This document shows, piece by piece, positions 27,563 through 37,713 of a stretch of DNA of 53,392 bases. The DNA is from Apilactobacillus sp. (GTDB taxonomy: Bacteria > Bacillota > Bacilli > Lactobacillales > Lactobacillaceae). Each line of letters opens with the position of its first letter. Within the stretch, counting starts at the first letter, position 1. The notes beneath the pieces were generated by a model. That model was not told where the DNA came from. It did not search any database and saw only the letters and a list, made by a program, of their open reading frames with translations. Location of the stretch: positions 1 to 53,392 of the forward strand of contig NZ_JAMBKT010000005.1 of the NCBI RefSeq assembly GCF_025290035.1. Direction: 5' to 3'. The translations under genes and the position numbers were made by a program.

Positions 27563-29488
27563 TTGCATAAAATTCATGAATTGTCTGCTATTTTAGCCGA
27601 TCAAATTGCAGCTGGTGAAGTTGTCGAACGTCCTGCTTCTGTTGTAAAGGAATTAGTAGAAAATGCGATCGATGCACAAAGTACACAAATTGATATCAAC
27701 ATTGAAGATGCAGGATTAAAGAAAATCGAAATCATTGATGATGGAATTGGTATTGACCAAGATGATGTTCAAATTGCATTTAAGCGTCATGCCACTAGTA
27801 AAATTAATGATCAAAAAGATTTATTTATGGTGCGGTCACTCGGTTTTAGAGGAGAAGCACTACCTTCTATTGCTTCAGTTTCAGATGTTCATTTAAAGAC
27901 TTCAACAGGGGATGAAGGAACACAAATTCACATCAAAGGTGGCAAGGTTGAAGATATTAAACCTTCTGATTCAAGACGTGGAACCAGTATTTGTGTTGAA
28001 AACCTATTTTTTAATACTCCTGCAAGACTAAAATATATGAAGTCGCTTCGGACAGAATTATCACAAATTTCTGATATTGTTGATCGATTGGCAATTGGTC
28101 ATCCTGATATTGCGTTCTCTTTGGTTCATAATCATAAGGAAATATTACGAACTTCTGGACGAGGGCAATTAAAACAGGTGATTGGTGATATTTACGGTGC
28201 CAAAAATTTGAAAAAGATTATTAAAATAAGTAATCAAGATGATGATTTTACAATTGATGGTTATGTTAGTTTACCGGAGCTAACTAGATCTGCTCGCAGC
28301 CATATTACGATTAATTTGAATGGTCGATATATTAAAAACTATTCTTTAGTTAAAGCGATTACTGACGGTTACGGTTCGAAGTTAATGGTTGGAAGATATC
28401 CAATTGCAGTTTTAAATATCAAATTAAATCCTATTCTAACTGATGTAAATGTTCATCCAACGAAACAGACGATTAGGATAAGTAAAGAAGATCAGTTATG
28501 TAATTTGGTTGCTAAGACCATTTATGATACGATTTATAAAGAAAATCTAATTCCAGATGTGATGACTAGAGATAGAGCGGTTAAGCCTAAATATACTAAT
28601 CAACAATTACAAATGGAAATTAATCAATATAGTGTTTCTAATCATCCAAAAACTAGTGACGAAGAATTAGTTCAACCCAATTTCACTAGCAATGATAGTG
28701 AAGACAAAATTGATAGTGAAGTCGATTTAAAAATTTCCAATATTGACTCAATTTTTATCACAAATAGAAATCAATTAAACGATGATAGCGTGATCGAATT
28801 TACGCAGAAATATGCTGTGCCGGCTACACCTTTTAATGATGAAGAAGATGTTTTAGTTGAAAGTAAGCCAGCTGAAGTAAGATTTCCTAAGTTGTTATAT
28901 ATTGGTCAATTGCACGGGACTTATTTAATCTGTGAATCTGATGATGGAATGTATATTGTTGATCAACATGCAGCACAAGAAAGAATTAACTATGAAAGAT
29001 TAAGAGAAGAAATTGGTGAAGTTTCTGATGACCAACAAAATCTATTAGTCCCACTAGTTTTAAACTACCCAAATAGGGATGCATTGATTATTTCTGAAAA
29101 ATTAGAGACCTTAAAAAAAGTTGGATTAGATATTGAAGCTTTTGGAAACAATAGTTTTATTATTAAACAGCATCCAACTTGGATTTCAGAAGGTACTGAA
29201 GAAGAAACAATTAGGGAAATGATTGATTGGGTACTATCTCATAAGGATATTTCAGTAGCTGATTTTAGAGCTGATACAGCGATTATGATGAGTTGTAAAC
29301 AAGCAATCAAAGCTAATCATCACTTAGATAGAAAGCAAGCTGTTCACTTGCTAGATGAATTAGCAACAGTTAACAATCCATTTAATTGTCCTCACGGTAG
29401 ACCGGTTCTGGTTTCTTTCTCTAATACAGATATGGAAAAAATGTTTAAACGAATTCAAGATCCACATGGACAAGATAAATTTATGTAA
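27563..29488 (+). CDS. mutL: DNA mismatch repair protein MutL
   Basis: A 641-residue GHKL ATPase with ENAIDA, DDGIGI and FRGEAL motifs in the N-terminal domain, a poorly conserved linker (about 340-430) and the C-terminal endonuclease domain with DQHAAQERINYE and CPHGRP metal-binding motifs. The endonuclease motif is expected in bacteria without MutH. The start codon is TTG with AGGGGTG upstream. It lies 12 bases before ruvA. Confidence 0.97.
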   Translation: MHKIHELSAILADQIAAGEVVERPASVVKELVENAIDAQSTQIDINIEDAGLKKIEIIDDGIGIDQDDVQIAFKRHATSKINDQKDLFMVRSLGFRGEALPSIASVSDVHLKTSTGDEGTQIHIKGGKVEDIKPSDSRRGTSICVENLFFNTPARLKYMKSLRTELSQISDIVDRLAIGHPDIAFSLVHNHKEILRTSGRGQLKQVIGDIYGAKNLKKIIKISNQDDDFTIDGYVSLPELTRSARSHITINLNGRYIKNYSLVKAITDGYGSKLMVGRYPIAVLNIKLNPILTDVNVHPTKQTIRISKEDQLCNLVAKTIYDTIYKENLIPDVMTRDRAVKPKYTNQQLQMEINQYSVSNHPKTSDEELVQPNFTSNDSEDKIDSEVDLKISNIDSIFITNRNQLNDDSVIEFTQKYAVPATPFNDEEDVLVESKPAEVRFPKLLYIGQLHGTYLICESDDGMYIVDQHAAQERINYERLREEIGEVSDDQQNLLVPLVLNYPNRDALIISEKLETLKKVGLDIEAFGNNSFIIKQHPTWISEGTEEETIREMIDWVLSHKDISVADFRADTAIMMSCKQAIKANHHLDRKQAVHLLDELATVNNPFNCPHGRPVLVSFSNTDMEKMFKRIQDPHGQDKFM

Positions 29489-29500
29489 GCGAGGAAAACA

Positions 29501-30115
29501 ATGTTCGAATATTTAAATGGAACTATTCAAGATGTACAACCTGGTTTCATAGTATTAGACGTGAATGGAGTTGGGTACTTAGTTTATACCTCTAATCCAT
29601 ACGTCTATACAGTAGACAATAACGAAAAAGTAAAAGTGTTTATTCATCAATCAGTCACTGACACTTCTCAAACCCTTTATGGATTCTCAAGTAGAGAATT
29701 AAAATCGATTTTTGAAAAGTTATTAAATGTTTCTGGGATTGGACCTAAGAGTGCACTTGCAATTATTGCGGGTAATGATCCGCAATCATTGCTAAATGCG
29801 ATTAACACTGAAAATGTTACTTATTTAACTAAATTCCCAGGTGTTGGTCAAAAAACAGCTAAGCAAATTATTCTTGATTTGAAGGGTAAGCTTGATGATA
29901 TTGCACCAACATTGTTTGATGAAGTTGATGATAACGTATCGATTAGTAATTATACTTCTGATAATCAAGAGTTAGAAGATGCGCTGGAAGCACTAAAAGA
30001 ATTAGGATATACAGCAAAAGATATTAAGAAGGCTCGTAAAGCATTAGAAGAAATTCCTGCAACAAGTACCGAAGAATACTTAAGACAAGGGCTAACAGCA
30101 GTTACCAAATTTTAA
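29501..30115 (+). CDS. ruvA: Holliday junction branch migration protein RuvA
   Basis: A 204-residue RuvA with an OB-fold N-terminal domain, two helix-hairpin-helix elements (LLNVSGIGPKSALAI and LTKFPGVGQKTAKQI) and a C-terminal domain III that contacts RuvB. It clamps the four-way junction. The gene follows mutL directly and is followed by ruvB after 15 bases. Confidence 0.96.
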   Translation: MFEYLNGTIQDVQPGFIVLDVNGVGYLVYTSNPYVYTVDNNEKVKVFIHQSVTDTSQTLYGFSSRELKSIFEKLLNVSGIGPKSALAIIAGNDPQSLLNAINTENVTYLTKFPGVGQKTAKQIILDLKGKLDDIAPTLFDEVDDNVSISNYTSDNQELEDALEALKELGYTAKDIKKARKALEEIPATSTEEYLRQGLTAVTKF

Positions 30116-30130
30116 AGGGAGGATTCATAA

Positions 30131-31141
30131 ATGAATGATGACCGCATCGTCTCTGGTGATATTGAGGGACAAATGGAAGATTCTTTCGAAAAATCACTAC
30201 GTCCACAATTCTTATCAGAATATATTGGACAGGATGATTTAAAAGAAGAATTGTCCGTATATATCAAGGCAGCTAAACAGAGAGAAGAAACGTTGGATCA
30301 TGTATTGTTATATGGACCTCCGGGACTTGGTAAAACCACATTAGCAATGGTTATCGCTAATGAAATGAATACCAATATAAAAACTACTAGTGGACCAGCA
30401 ATTGAAAAGACTGGTGATTTGGCAGCGCTATTAAATGAACTTCAACCAGGTGATATTTTATTTATAGATGAAATCCATCGACTACCTAAAACAGTTGAAG
30501 AAATGTTATATTCCGCTATGGAAGATTTCAGTGTGGATATAGTGGTTGGCCAAGGTCCTACAGCGCATCCAGTGCATTTACCACTGCCACCATTCACATT
30601 GATTGGTGCCACCACAAGAGCGGGGCTGTTATCAGCACCTTTTAGAGATCGTTTTGGAATTGTCGAACATATGAAATACTACAATGTAGAAGATTTACAA
30701 GACATTGTCATTAGGTCAGCTGACATATTTGAAACTGAAATTGTAGATCAAGGTGCTCATGAAATTGCACGTAGATCTAGAGGAACACCTAGAATTGCAA
30801 ACCGCTTATTAAAGCGAGTTCGTGATTTTGCTCAAGTTGACGAAAAGGAAAACGTTGATGTAGAAATTGTTGATAAAGCATTAACAATGTTAGGCGTTGA
30901 TAATAAGGGACTTGATGCTACTGATATTAAATTGTTGAAAACCATGATTGAGTTTTATAACGGTGGTCCAGTTGGTGTTTCAACGTTAGCCGCGAACATT
31001 GGTGAAGAAGTGAATACAATTGAAGAAATGTATGAACCATATTTGCTACAAATTGGATTTATTAAGAGAACCGCAAGGGGGAGAGTGGTTACGCAAGAAG
31101 GTTATACCCACTTAAATTACCCGTATAATCTTGATAAGTAA
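30131..31141 (+). CDS. ruvB: Holliday junction branch migration helicase RuvB
   Basis: A 336-residue AAA+ motor with Walker [10 protein letters not shown] near residue 61, Walker B LFIDEIHR and a C-terminal winged helix ([16 protein letters not shown]). It drives branch migration on RuvA-bound junctions. In many lactobacilli queA and tgt follow ruvB; here yajC comes next after 65 bases. AGGGAGGA precedes the ATG. Confidence 0.97.
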   Translation: MNDDRIVSGDIEGQMEDSFEKSLRPQFLSEYIGQDDLKEELSVYIKAAKQREETLDHVLLYGPPGLGKTTLAMVIANEMNTNIKTTSGPAIEKTGDLAALLNELQPGDILFIDEIHRLPKTVEEMLYSAMEDFSVDIVVGQGPTAHPVHLPLPPFTLIGATTRAGLLSAPFRDRFGIVEHMKYYNVEDLQDIVIRSADIFETEIVDQGAHEIARRSRGTPRIANRLLKRVRDFAQVDEKENVDVEIVDKALTMLGVDNKGLDATDIKLLKTMIEFYNGGPVGVSTLAANIGEEVNTIEEMYEPYLLQIGFIKRTARGRVVTQEGYTHLNYPYNLDK

Positions 31142-31206
31142 AACTGGACGAAGTAGGTAATCTTTGGTAACATATATACTAAATTATAGAAGGCACGGTG
31201 AGTTAA

Positions 31207-31524
31207 ATGATTCAAAACTACAGTGGATTTATTATTTTAATCGTTTTATTTGCGATTATGTATTTCTTGGTTATCAGACCACAAAAGAAACAACAACAAA
31301 AACATGCTGAAACTTTAAAGCAACTACAAAAAGGTGACCACGTTATCACAATCGGTCGTTTACACGGAATCGTTGATGACATCAACGAAGAAGAAAAAAC
31401 AGTTACTCTAGACTGCGATGGTATTTACCTAGTGTTCGATTTAACTGCTGTTGCTAAAGTTACAGAACGTGTAGCAGAAGCTAAGTCTGAAGAAGCAACT
31501 GAAGCTAAGGAAGACAAAGAATAA
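31207..31524 (+). CDS. yajC: preprotein translocase subunit YajC
   Basis: A 105-residue protein with one N-terminal membrane helix (about residues 8-24), the conserved stretch FLVIRPQKKQQQKH and the KGDHVITIGRLHGIVDDI domain, ending in an acidic Glu/Lys-rich tail. YajC associates with the SecDF-Sec translocase. It follows ruvB with a short gap and ends in a terminator. Confidence 0.93.
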   Translation: MIQNYSGFIILIVLFAIMYFLVIRPQKKQQQKHAETLKQLQKGDHVITIGRLHGIVDDINEEEKTVTLDCDGIYLVFDLTAVAKVTERVAEAKSEEATEAKEDKE

Positions 31525-31539
31525 TTAAATAGTATTTTT

Positions 31540-31580
31540 AAAGACAGTTATCAGCATTGCTGGTAATTGTCTTTTTGTTT
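31540..31580 (+). terminator. rho-independent terminator after yajC
   Basis: AAAGACAGTTATCAGC pairs with GCTGGTAATTGTCTTT (a few GU pairs or mismatches), followed by T. Confidence 0.85.
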
Positions 31581-31610
31581 TCAAAGACTTTAACAACCAT
31601 CCAATCCGTA

Positions 31611-31619
31611 TGATATAAT
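31611..31619 (+). promoter_or_regulatory. extended -10 promoter before nrnA (TGATATAAT)
   Basis: TGnTATAAT lies about 40 bases before the chosen start; the -35 region is poor. Confidence 0.5.
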
Positions 31620-31657
31620 TATGGTATTGATAAATAATGAGGTTAGTAGGGACAAAA

Positions 31658-32635
31658 ATGAACAAATTTTTAAATCTTTTAAATATTTCACCACAAAGAA
31701 AAATAATTAAAGCGATTTGTGACTTTGATACAATTATCATTCATAGACATCAACGCCCAGATCCTGATGCATATGGTTCACAAATGGGATTAGCTGAAAT
31801 TATAAAGACATCTTTTCCCAACAAAAAAGTTTATTGTGTTGGTAAGCAATATAACAGTTTTGATTGGTTAGGAAAGACTGATGAAATTGATGATGAAGTA
31901 TATGAAAATGCTTTAGTAATTGTTGTTGATACAGCAAATCAACCTAGGGTAGATGATGACAGATATACTCACGGTAAGATGATGATTAAGATTGACCATC
32001 ATCCAAATGACGATCAATTTGGTGACATTATGTGGGTTGTTCCGGAAGCATCCAGTACATCTGAATTGATTTATGATTTATTTGAATCATCACGTCGTTT
32101 GAAGATAAGCAGTAATGCAGGTCGTTTATTGTATGCCGGTATTGTTGGTGATACAGGACGCTTTAAATACCCATCAACATCATCAAACACATTCAGAGTC
32201 GCATCAAAATTAGCACAATTAGACTTTTCAACAACAGAGGTAAACACAATTGAATCATCAATCGATTTACCAATGGCCAGATTATCTGCTTATGTTTATG
32301 AAAACTTAGACATTACAGATAATGGTGCAGCTTCAATTGTTTTAACAGATGAAATTTTGAAGAAATATGAACTTATTAATGAAAGTACCTCCGCAGTTGT
32401 ACCGTTACCAGGTAATATCAATCAAGTAATGTCTTGGGCTGTATTTATTCAAAAAGAAGATGGTACTTTTAAAATCAGTTTACGTTCTAAGGGACCTGCG
32501 ATTAATGAGCTAGCCAAACAATTTGGCGGTGGCGGACATGATTTAGCTAGTGGGGCTGCTGCACAAAACGAAGATGAAATTAAGTCTGTGATTAGTAAAT
32601 TAGATGAAATCGTAGCTAGTTACAAAGGAGAATAG
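31658..32635 (+). CDS. DHH-family bifunctional oligoribonuclease/PAP phosphatase (NrnA-like)
   Basis: A 325-residue DHH/DHHA1 phosphoesterase. Motifs seen are HRHQRPDPDAYGS (motif I), VVDTA (motif II), DHHPND (motif III) and the C-terminal GGGHDLASGA of DHHA1. NrnA degrades very short RNAs and dephosphorylates 3'-phosphoadenosine 5'-phosphate. I start at ATG 31658 after GTAGGGA; the upstream in-frame ATG 31637 lacks a ribosome site. The next gene begins 1 base after its stop. Confidence 0.9.
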   Translation: MNKFLNLLNISPQRKIIKAICDFDTIIIHRHQRPDPDAYGSQMGLAEIIKTSFPNKKVYCVGKQYNSFDWLGKTDEIDDEVYENALVIVVDTANQPRVDDDRYTHGKMMIKIDHHPNDDQFGDIMWVVPEASSTSELIYDLFESSRRLKISSNAGRLLYAGIVGDTGRFKYPSTSSNTFRVASKLAQLDFSTTEVNTIESSIDLPMARLSAYVYENLDITDNGAASIVLTDEILKKYELINESTSAVVPLPGNINQVMSWAVFIQKEDGTFKISLRSKGPAINELAKQFGGGGHDLASGAAAQNEDEIKSVISKLDEIVASYKGE

Positions 32636-32636
32636 A

Positions 32637-33998
32637 ATGCCAAGTACATTTAAGCAATACAATTTAAAGCCATTTTTATATGATGCTTTAGATGAATTAA
32701 GTTTTAGAGAACCAACGGCAATTCAGGAAAAAATTATTCCTGAAATTAGAAAGAATAGAAGTGTTGTTGGACAATCAGCAACAGGAAGTGGTAAAACTCA
32801 TGCCTTCTTGTTACCAATCTTTGATCAACTTAATGTTGATAAACTTGAAGTGCAAGCCGTTATCACAACACCAAGTCGTGAACTTGCCTATCAAATTTAT
32901 AATAATGCTAAGCAATTAGCTAAACATTCAGATAAAACTATCCACATCGTTAACTATGTGGGTGGAACCGATAAGTCTAGACAAATCGAAAAGTTAAAGA
33001 ATGAACAACCTCAAATCGTTATTGGAACTCCAGGTCGTATTAACGATTTAATCAAGGGGCAATATTTACAAGTTCATACTGCAACACAATTAGTAATTGA
33101 TGAAGCTGATATGACCTTAGATTTAGGATTTTTATCTGATATTGATAATATTGCGGCTAGTTTTGGAAAAGATGTTCAAATGATGGTCTTTTCTGCTACT
33201 ATTCCACAAAAGTTAAAACCATTTTTAAAGAAATATTTGGAAAATCCTTATGTTGAAAATATTCCTAATCAAGCAGTTATTAGTCCAACAATTGATAATT
33301 GGTTAATCTCTACCAAAGGTCAAAATAAGAATGAATTAATTCATAAATTAATCACCTTAGGTGAACCATATCTTGTTTTAATTTTCGCTAACACAAGAAA
33401 ACGTGTGGAAGAAATTTATGATTATTTAAGAAACCAAGGACTAAAAGTCGGAATTGTTTCAGGTGATTTAAATCCACGTGAAAGAAAACGTACTATGAAA
33501 CAGATTCAAAACCTTGAATTCCAATACGTTGTAGCGACTGATTTAGCTGCCCGTGGAATTGATATTGAAGGAGTTTCAGACGTTATTAACGATGATATTC
33601 CAGATGATTTAGAATACTTTATTCATCGTGTCGGAAGAACTGGTAGAAATAATATGCCAGGAACAGCCGTAACCTTATATTCACCTGATGAAGAAGACGA
33701 AATTGATGCATTAGAAAAAATGGGAATTACATTTAAACCTAAGGCAATCAAGAATGATCGAGTAGAAGATACTTATGATCGTAACCGTCGTAAGACTCAT
33801 CGTCGTGGACACGATAAGCTTGAACCAACGATGATTGGTATGATTAAGAAGAAAAAGAAAAATGTTAAACCTGGTTACAAGAACAAGATCAAACAAGAGC
33901 TTAAGAGAAACGATGAAATGAATCGTCGTATCCAACAAAGAGAAGAAGGACGTCGTAAGAGAAAGTCCAAGAAGAGTAGTTCACAACGTTACAGATAA
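32637..33998 (+). CDS. DEAD-box RNA helicase (CshB-like)
   Basis: A 453-residue DEAD-box helicase with motif I ATGSGKTHAF, TPSRELAYQI, DEAD (VIDEADMTLDLGF), SAT, and the C-terminal ATDLAARGIDIEG and HRVGRTGR motifs. The tail after about residue 390 is very basic (KKKKKNVKPGYKNK and RRKRKSKKSSSQR), suiting RNA binding. Proteins of this type unwind structured RNA in ribosome assembly or cold adaptation. It is coupled to nrnA, another RNA-turnover gene. CshB is the closest assignment; CshA is less likely given size. Confidence 0.88.
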   Translation: MPSTFKQYNLKPFLYDALDELSFREPTAIQEKIIPEIRKNRSVVGQSATGSGKTHAFLLPIFDQLNVDKLEVQAVITTPSRELAYQIYNNAKQLAKHSDKTIHIVNYVGGTDKSRQIEKLKNEQPQIVIGTPGRINDLIKGQYLQVHTATQLVIDEADMTLDLGFLSDIDNIAASFGKDVQMMVFSATIPQKLKPFLKKYLENPYVENIPNQAVISPTIDNWLISTKGQNKNELIHKLITLGEPYLVLIFANTRKRVEEIYDYLRNQGLKVGIVSGDLNPRERKRTMKQIQNLEFQYVVATDLAARGIDIEGVSDVINDDIPDDLEYFIHRVGRTGRNNMPGTAVTLYSPDEEDEIDALEKMGITFKPKAIKNDRVEDTYDRNRRKTHRRGHDKLEPTMIGMIKKKKKNVKPGYKNKIKQELKRNDEMNRRIQQREEGRRKRKSKKSSSQRYR

Positions 33999-34001
33999 CG
34001 T

Positions 34002-34030
34002 TTGACAGGGGTTTTAATAAACCATATAAT
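34002..34030 (+). promoter_or_regulatory. alaS promoter, TTGACA-17-TATAAT
   Basis: A perfect consensus SigA promoter just after the helicase stop codon. Confidence 0.9.
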
Positions 34031-34036
34031 TTAATT

Positions 34037-34245
34037 ATATAAAAGAGAACATACTAGACTATTGGTGAATTATAGAGACATCTTGGTTGGTGAAAAAGGT
34101 GATGACCTTTAGTATGGTGCTATCTCGAATTTGTTATATTAATCGCTTCTCAGCGTTATTGAGACTAAAGAGGTATACGAAAGAACATCGTTGCAAGTAA
34201 AGTGGTACCGCGCGTGAGCGTCTTTACTAGCAACGGTGTTTTTGT
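34037..34245 (+). promoter_or_regulatory. T-box riboswitch (tRNA-Ala) of alaS
   Basis: The leader has a TAGAGACA Stem I motif, a GCT alanine codon in the specifier position (GGTGCTATC, codon at 34119-34121), the T-box AAGTGGTACCGCG at 34200-34212 and a hairpin whose arms (34184-34202 and 34222-34240) end in a T-run. TGGT in the bulge fits an ACCA tRNA end. Transcription into alaS should rise when tRNA-Ala is uncharged. It fills the gap between the helicase and alaS. Confidence 0.93.
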
Positions 34246-34265
34246 GCTTATAGGAGGGTATTTCT

Positions 34266-36908
34266 ATGAAAAAATTAGATAGTAGTCAAATTCGTGCTAT
34301 GTATTTGGAATTTTTCAAACAACATGGTCACACAATCGAACCAAGTGCATCACTAGTTCCAAAGGATGATCCATCATTACTATGGATTAACTCTGGTGTT
34401 GCAACTATGAAAAAATATTTTGATGGTAGTGTAGTACCAAAGAACCATCGTTTAACAAGTTCACAAAAAAGTATTAGAACTAACGATATTGAAAATGTTG
34501 GTAAGACAGCTCGTCACCACACATTATTTGAAATGCTAGGAAACTTTTCAGTAGGTGATTACTTTAAAGAAGAAGCTATTAAATGGGCTTTTGAATTACT
34601 AACATCACCTGAATGGTTTGGGTGGGACAAAGAAAAACTATACATGACTGTCTATCCAGAAGATACAGATGCTAAAAAATTCTGGCAAGAAGCCGGTGTT
34701 GCTCCAGATCATTTAATCGATATGGATGATAACTTCTGGGATATTGGTCAAGGACCTTCAGGACCAGATACTGAAATTTTCTATGATCGTGGAGAAAAGT
34801 ATGATGATTTAGCTCCAGATGATCCTGAAAACTATCCTGGTGGAGAAAACGAACGTTACCTAGAAGTATGGAACATCGTATTCTCACAATTTAACCATAA
34901 ACCTGACGACACATACGAACCACTTCCTAGAAAGAACATTGATACGGGGATGGGATTAGAACGTGTTGTATCAATTTTCGAAGATGCACCAACAAACTTT
35001 GAAACTGATTTATTCATGCCAATTATCGAAAAAACACAATCATTTAGCGGTGACAAGAAGTACGGTGTCAACGCTAAAGATGATATCGACTTCAAGATTA
35101 TTGCTGACCATGCAAGAGCTATTACTTTTGCAATCGGTGATGGAGCACTACCTTCAAATGTGGGTAGAGGATACGTTATTCGTCGTTTAATTAGAAGAGC
35201 GATTGTTTCGGGACATCGTTTAGGAATTAAGGATGACTTCTTATACAAATTAGTACCTGTTGTGGGTGAAATTATGAAGTCATACTATCCAGAAGTATTA
35301 GAACAAAAAGATTACCTAGAAAAGGTTATTCATTCAGAAGAAAAACGTTTCAATGAAACACTTTCAGATGGATTACAACTACTAGGTGACTTAATGGATG
35401 ATTTAAAATCAAACAATCAAAGTGTTGTTGAAGGAAAAGATGCCTTCAAATTATACGATACTTATGGTTTCCCTCTTGAAATGACAAAAGAATACCTAGA
35501 AGATGCTGGTTACTCAGTTGATGAAGTTGGTTTTAAAGCAGAAATGCAAAAACAAAAAGACCGTGCCAGAAATGCTCGTGGTAACGATAAATCAATGGGA
35601 GTTCAAAGAGACTTATTAATCGATATTAAAACTCCTAGTGAATATGTAGGATACACACAACTTGAAGTAAAAGATGCTAAGTTGATTGACTTAATCGTTG
35701 ATGAAAAATTAGTAGATCAAGCTGGTGAAGGTGAAGCGGAAGTAATTTTCGATAAGACACCATTCTATGCTGAAATGGGTGGACAAGTTGCTGACCAAGG
35801 GACCATCATTGATGAAAATGGTAATGTTTGTGCCAACGTTGTTGATGTTCAACACGCTCCAAACGGTCAAAACCTACACACTGTAGAAATCATTACAAGT
35901 CTATCAAAAGACCATTCATATGAATTACAAGTTGATCGCAAGTTCCATGCATTAGTAGAACATAACCATACTGCTACTCATTTGCTTGATCAATCACTTA
36001 GAAATGTTCTAGGAGACCACACTCAACAAGCTGGATCATTGGTTGAACCAAATTACTTAAGATTTGACTTTACTCATTTCGGTTCAGTTACTAAGGAAGA
36101 CCTACAAAAGGTTGAAGACTTAGTTAATGCTGAAATCTTTAAAGCCGATCCAGTGAATACTGTTGAAACTGATCAAGAAACTGGTAAGAAGATGGGAGCC
36201 ATTGCCTTATTTGATAGCAAATATGGGGATAAGGTTCGTGTTGTTTCTGCTGGTGACTATTCAATTGAATTCTGTGGTGGTAACCACGTTTCAAATACTA
36301 GTGAAATTGGCTTATTCAAGATTGTTTCTGAATCAGGTGTCGGTGCCGGTGTCAGAAGAATTGAAGCCGTTACTTCAAAGGCAGCGTTTGATTATCTAAA
36401 TAATGAAGAATCATTATTAAAACAAGTTGCTGAACAAGTTAAAACTAGTCAAATTAAAGAAGTACCAAACAAAGTTGCTCAACTTCAAGAACAAGTTAAG
36501 CAATTACAACAAAAACAAGAAAAACTAGAATCAAAATTAGCCAGCCAACAAGCTGATTCAGTATTTGATGATATCAAGGAAGTTAATGGTAAGTCTATCA
36601 TTACTGGTGTCTTAAACGTTTCAGGGATGGATCAACTTAGACAATTAGCTGATACTTGGAGATCAAAGAATTTATCTGACGTCTTAGTATTAGGAACTCA
36701 AAGTGGTGATAAAGCTAACTTGATTGTTGCAGTTAGTGACGAACAAGTGAAAAACGGTCTAAAAGCTGGTGACATTATTAAAGCTATTTCTAGCGAAATT
36801 AATGGAGGCGGTGGCGGACGTCCAAACATGGCTCAAGCCGGTGGTTCTAAGCCAGAAGGTCTTCCTGCAGCAATGAGTGCAGCTGTTGATTGGTTAGAAA
36901 AATTATAA
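34266..36908 (+). CDS. alaS: alanyl-tRNA synthetase
   Basis: An 880-residue class II synthetase. It has the N-terminal catalytic core (FLEFFKQHGH-type start, here YLEFFKQHGHTIEPSASLVP), a tRNA-recognition region, the editing domain with HTATHLLDQSLR and CGGNHV zinc-binding motifs, and the C-terminal DHHA1 domain ending GGGGGRPNMAQAGG. A GGAGGG site precedes the ATG. All expected domains are present. Confidence 0.97.
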   Translation: MKKLDSSQIRAMYLEFFKQHGHTIEPSASLVPKDDPSLLWINSGVATMKKYFDGSVVPKNHRLTSSQKSIRTNDIENVGKTARHHTLFEMLGNFSVGDYFKEEAIKWAFELLTSPEWFGWDKEKLYMTVYPEDTDAKKFWQEAGVAPDHLIDMDDNFWDIGQGPSGPDTEIFYDRGEKYDDLAPDDPENYPGGENERYLEVWNIVFSQFNHKPDDTYEPLPRKNIDTGMGLERVVSIFEDAPTNFETDLFMPIIEKTQSFSGDKKYGVNAKDDIDFKIIADHARAITFAIGDGALPSNVGRGYVIRRLIRRAIVSGHRLGIKDDFLYKLVPVVGEIMKSYYPEVLEQKDYLEKVIHSEEKRFNETLSDGLQLLGDLMDDLKSNNQSVVEGKDAFKLYDTYGFPLEMTKEYLEDAGYSVDEVGFKAEMQKQKDRARNARGNDKSMGVQRDLLIDIKTPSEYVGYTQLEVKDAKLIDLIVDEKLVDQAGEGEAEVIFDKTPFYAEMGGQVADQGTIIDENGNVCANVVDVQHAPNGQNLHTVEIITSLSKDHSYELQVDRKFHALVEHNHTATHLLDQSLRNVLGDHTQQAGSLVEPNYLRFDFTHFGSVTKEDLQKVEDLVNAEIFKADPVNTVETDQETGKKMGAIALFDSKYGDKVRVVSAGDYSIEFCGGNHVSNTSEIGLFKIVSESGVGAGVRRIEAVTSKAAFDYLNNEESLLKQVAEQVKTSQIKEVPNKVAQLQEQVKQLQQKQEKLESKLASQQADSVFDDIKEVNGKSIITGVLNVSGMDQLRQLADTWRSKNLSDVLVLGTQSGDKANLIVAVSDEQVKNGLKAGDIIKAISSEINGGGGGRPNMAQAGGSKPEGLPAAMSAAVDWLEKL

Positions 36909-36986
36909 AATTAGTTATGTTTAAGTTTTAATTTTGGCTAAGTAGAATTATAATGAACCTACGTCATATATTTAGAGGTGTTATAA

Positions 36987-37259
36987 ATGAGTGCTTCAGA
37001 TAAAACAATGTATTTTGATTTGAATAACAATTCTCCTAAAAATGTTCATGACACACTTTTAATTGTGTTTAATGCTTTAGAGGAAAAGGGATATGACCCA
37101 TATAATCAAATCGTCGGATACTTAATATCCGGAGATCCAGCATATATTCCTCGATTTAATGATGCTCGTAATTTAATTCGTCGATATGAAAGAGATGAAA
37201 TTATCGAAGAACTAGTAAGATTTTACTTGGATAAGAATAACGATCGTGAGGGTAAATAA
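36987..37259 (+). CDS. IreB family regulatory phosphoprotein
   Basis: A 90-residue small cytoplasmic protein of the UPF0297/YrzL (IreB) family. It contains the conserved opening ([10 protein letters not shown]) and the [39 protein letters not shown] core. In enterococci IreB is phosphorylated by the PASTA kinase IreK and affects cephalosporin resistance. Its place between alaS and ruvX is the standard Firmicutes order. AGAGGTG precedes the ATG. Confidence 0.93.
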   Translation: MSASDKTMYFDLNNNSPKNVHDTLLIVFNALEEKGYDPYNQIVGYLISGDPAYIPRFNDARNLIRRYERDEIIEELVRFYLDKNNDREGK

Positions 37260-37262
37260 TAT

Positions 37263-37694
37263 ATGAGATTAATGGGGATGGATGTTGGTTCTAGAACAGT
37301 TGGAATTTCAGTCAGTGATTTACTAGGATGGACTGCACAAGGTGTTGAAATCATATCAATCAATGAAGACGAAGAACAATTTGGACTAGAACGAGTAGCC
37401 GAATTAGTCGAAAAATATCAAGTTACTGGTTTTGTTCTGGGATTACCCAAGAATATGAACAATACTTCAGGTCCAAGAGTTGAAGCTGCCAAACGATATG
37501 GTGATATGCTAATTGAGAAGTTTAATCTTCCTGTGGATTTCGTCGATGAAAGACTAACTACAGTTGAAGCTGAAAGAATGCTTATCGAAAAAGCTGATAC
37601 TTCACGAAAGAAACGTAAAAAAGTAATTGATAAGATTGCTTCCGAGTTAATTTTACAAACATATCTTGATAAAAAAGGTAAACTAACTCAATAA
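37263..37694 (+). CDS. ruvX: Holliday junction resolvase-like protein RuvX/YqgF
   Basis: A 143-residue RNase H-fold protein with [16 protein letters not shown] at the N-terminus, [13 protein letters not shown] in the middle and [13 protein letters not shown] near the C-terminus, all typical of YqgF. The family is linked to 16S rRNA processing and to junction resolution; which applies here is not shown by the sequence. It starts 3 bases after ireB. Confidence 0.93.
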   Translation: MRLMGMDVGSRTVGISVSDLLGWTAQGVEIISINEDEEQFGLERVAELVEKYQVTGFVLGLPKNMNNTSGPRVEAAKRYGDMLIEKFNLPVDFVDERLTTVEAERMLIEKADTSRKKRKKVIDKIASELILQTYLDKKGKLTQ

Positions 37695-37713
37695 ACTAGA
37701 AGAGGTGTATAGA

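Noticed and set aside
34856-35248. A 130-codon minus-strand ORF within alaS.
   Set aside because: It is a shadow of the conserved alaS reading frame, with no ribosome site and no recognisable domain.
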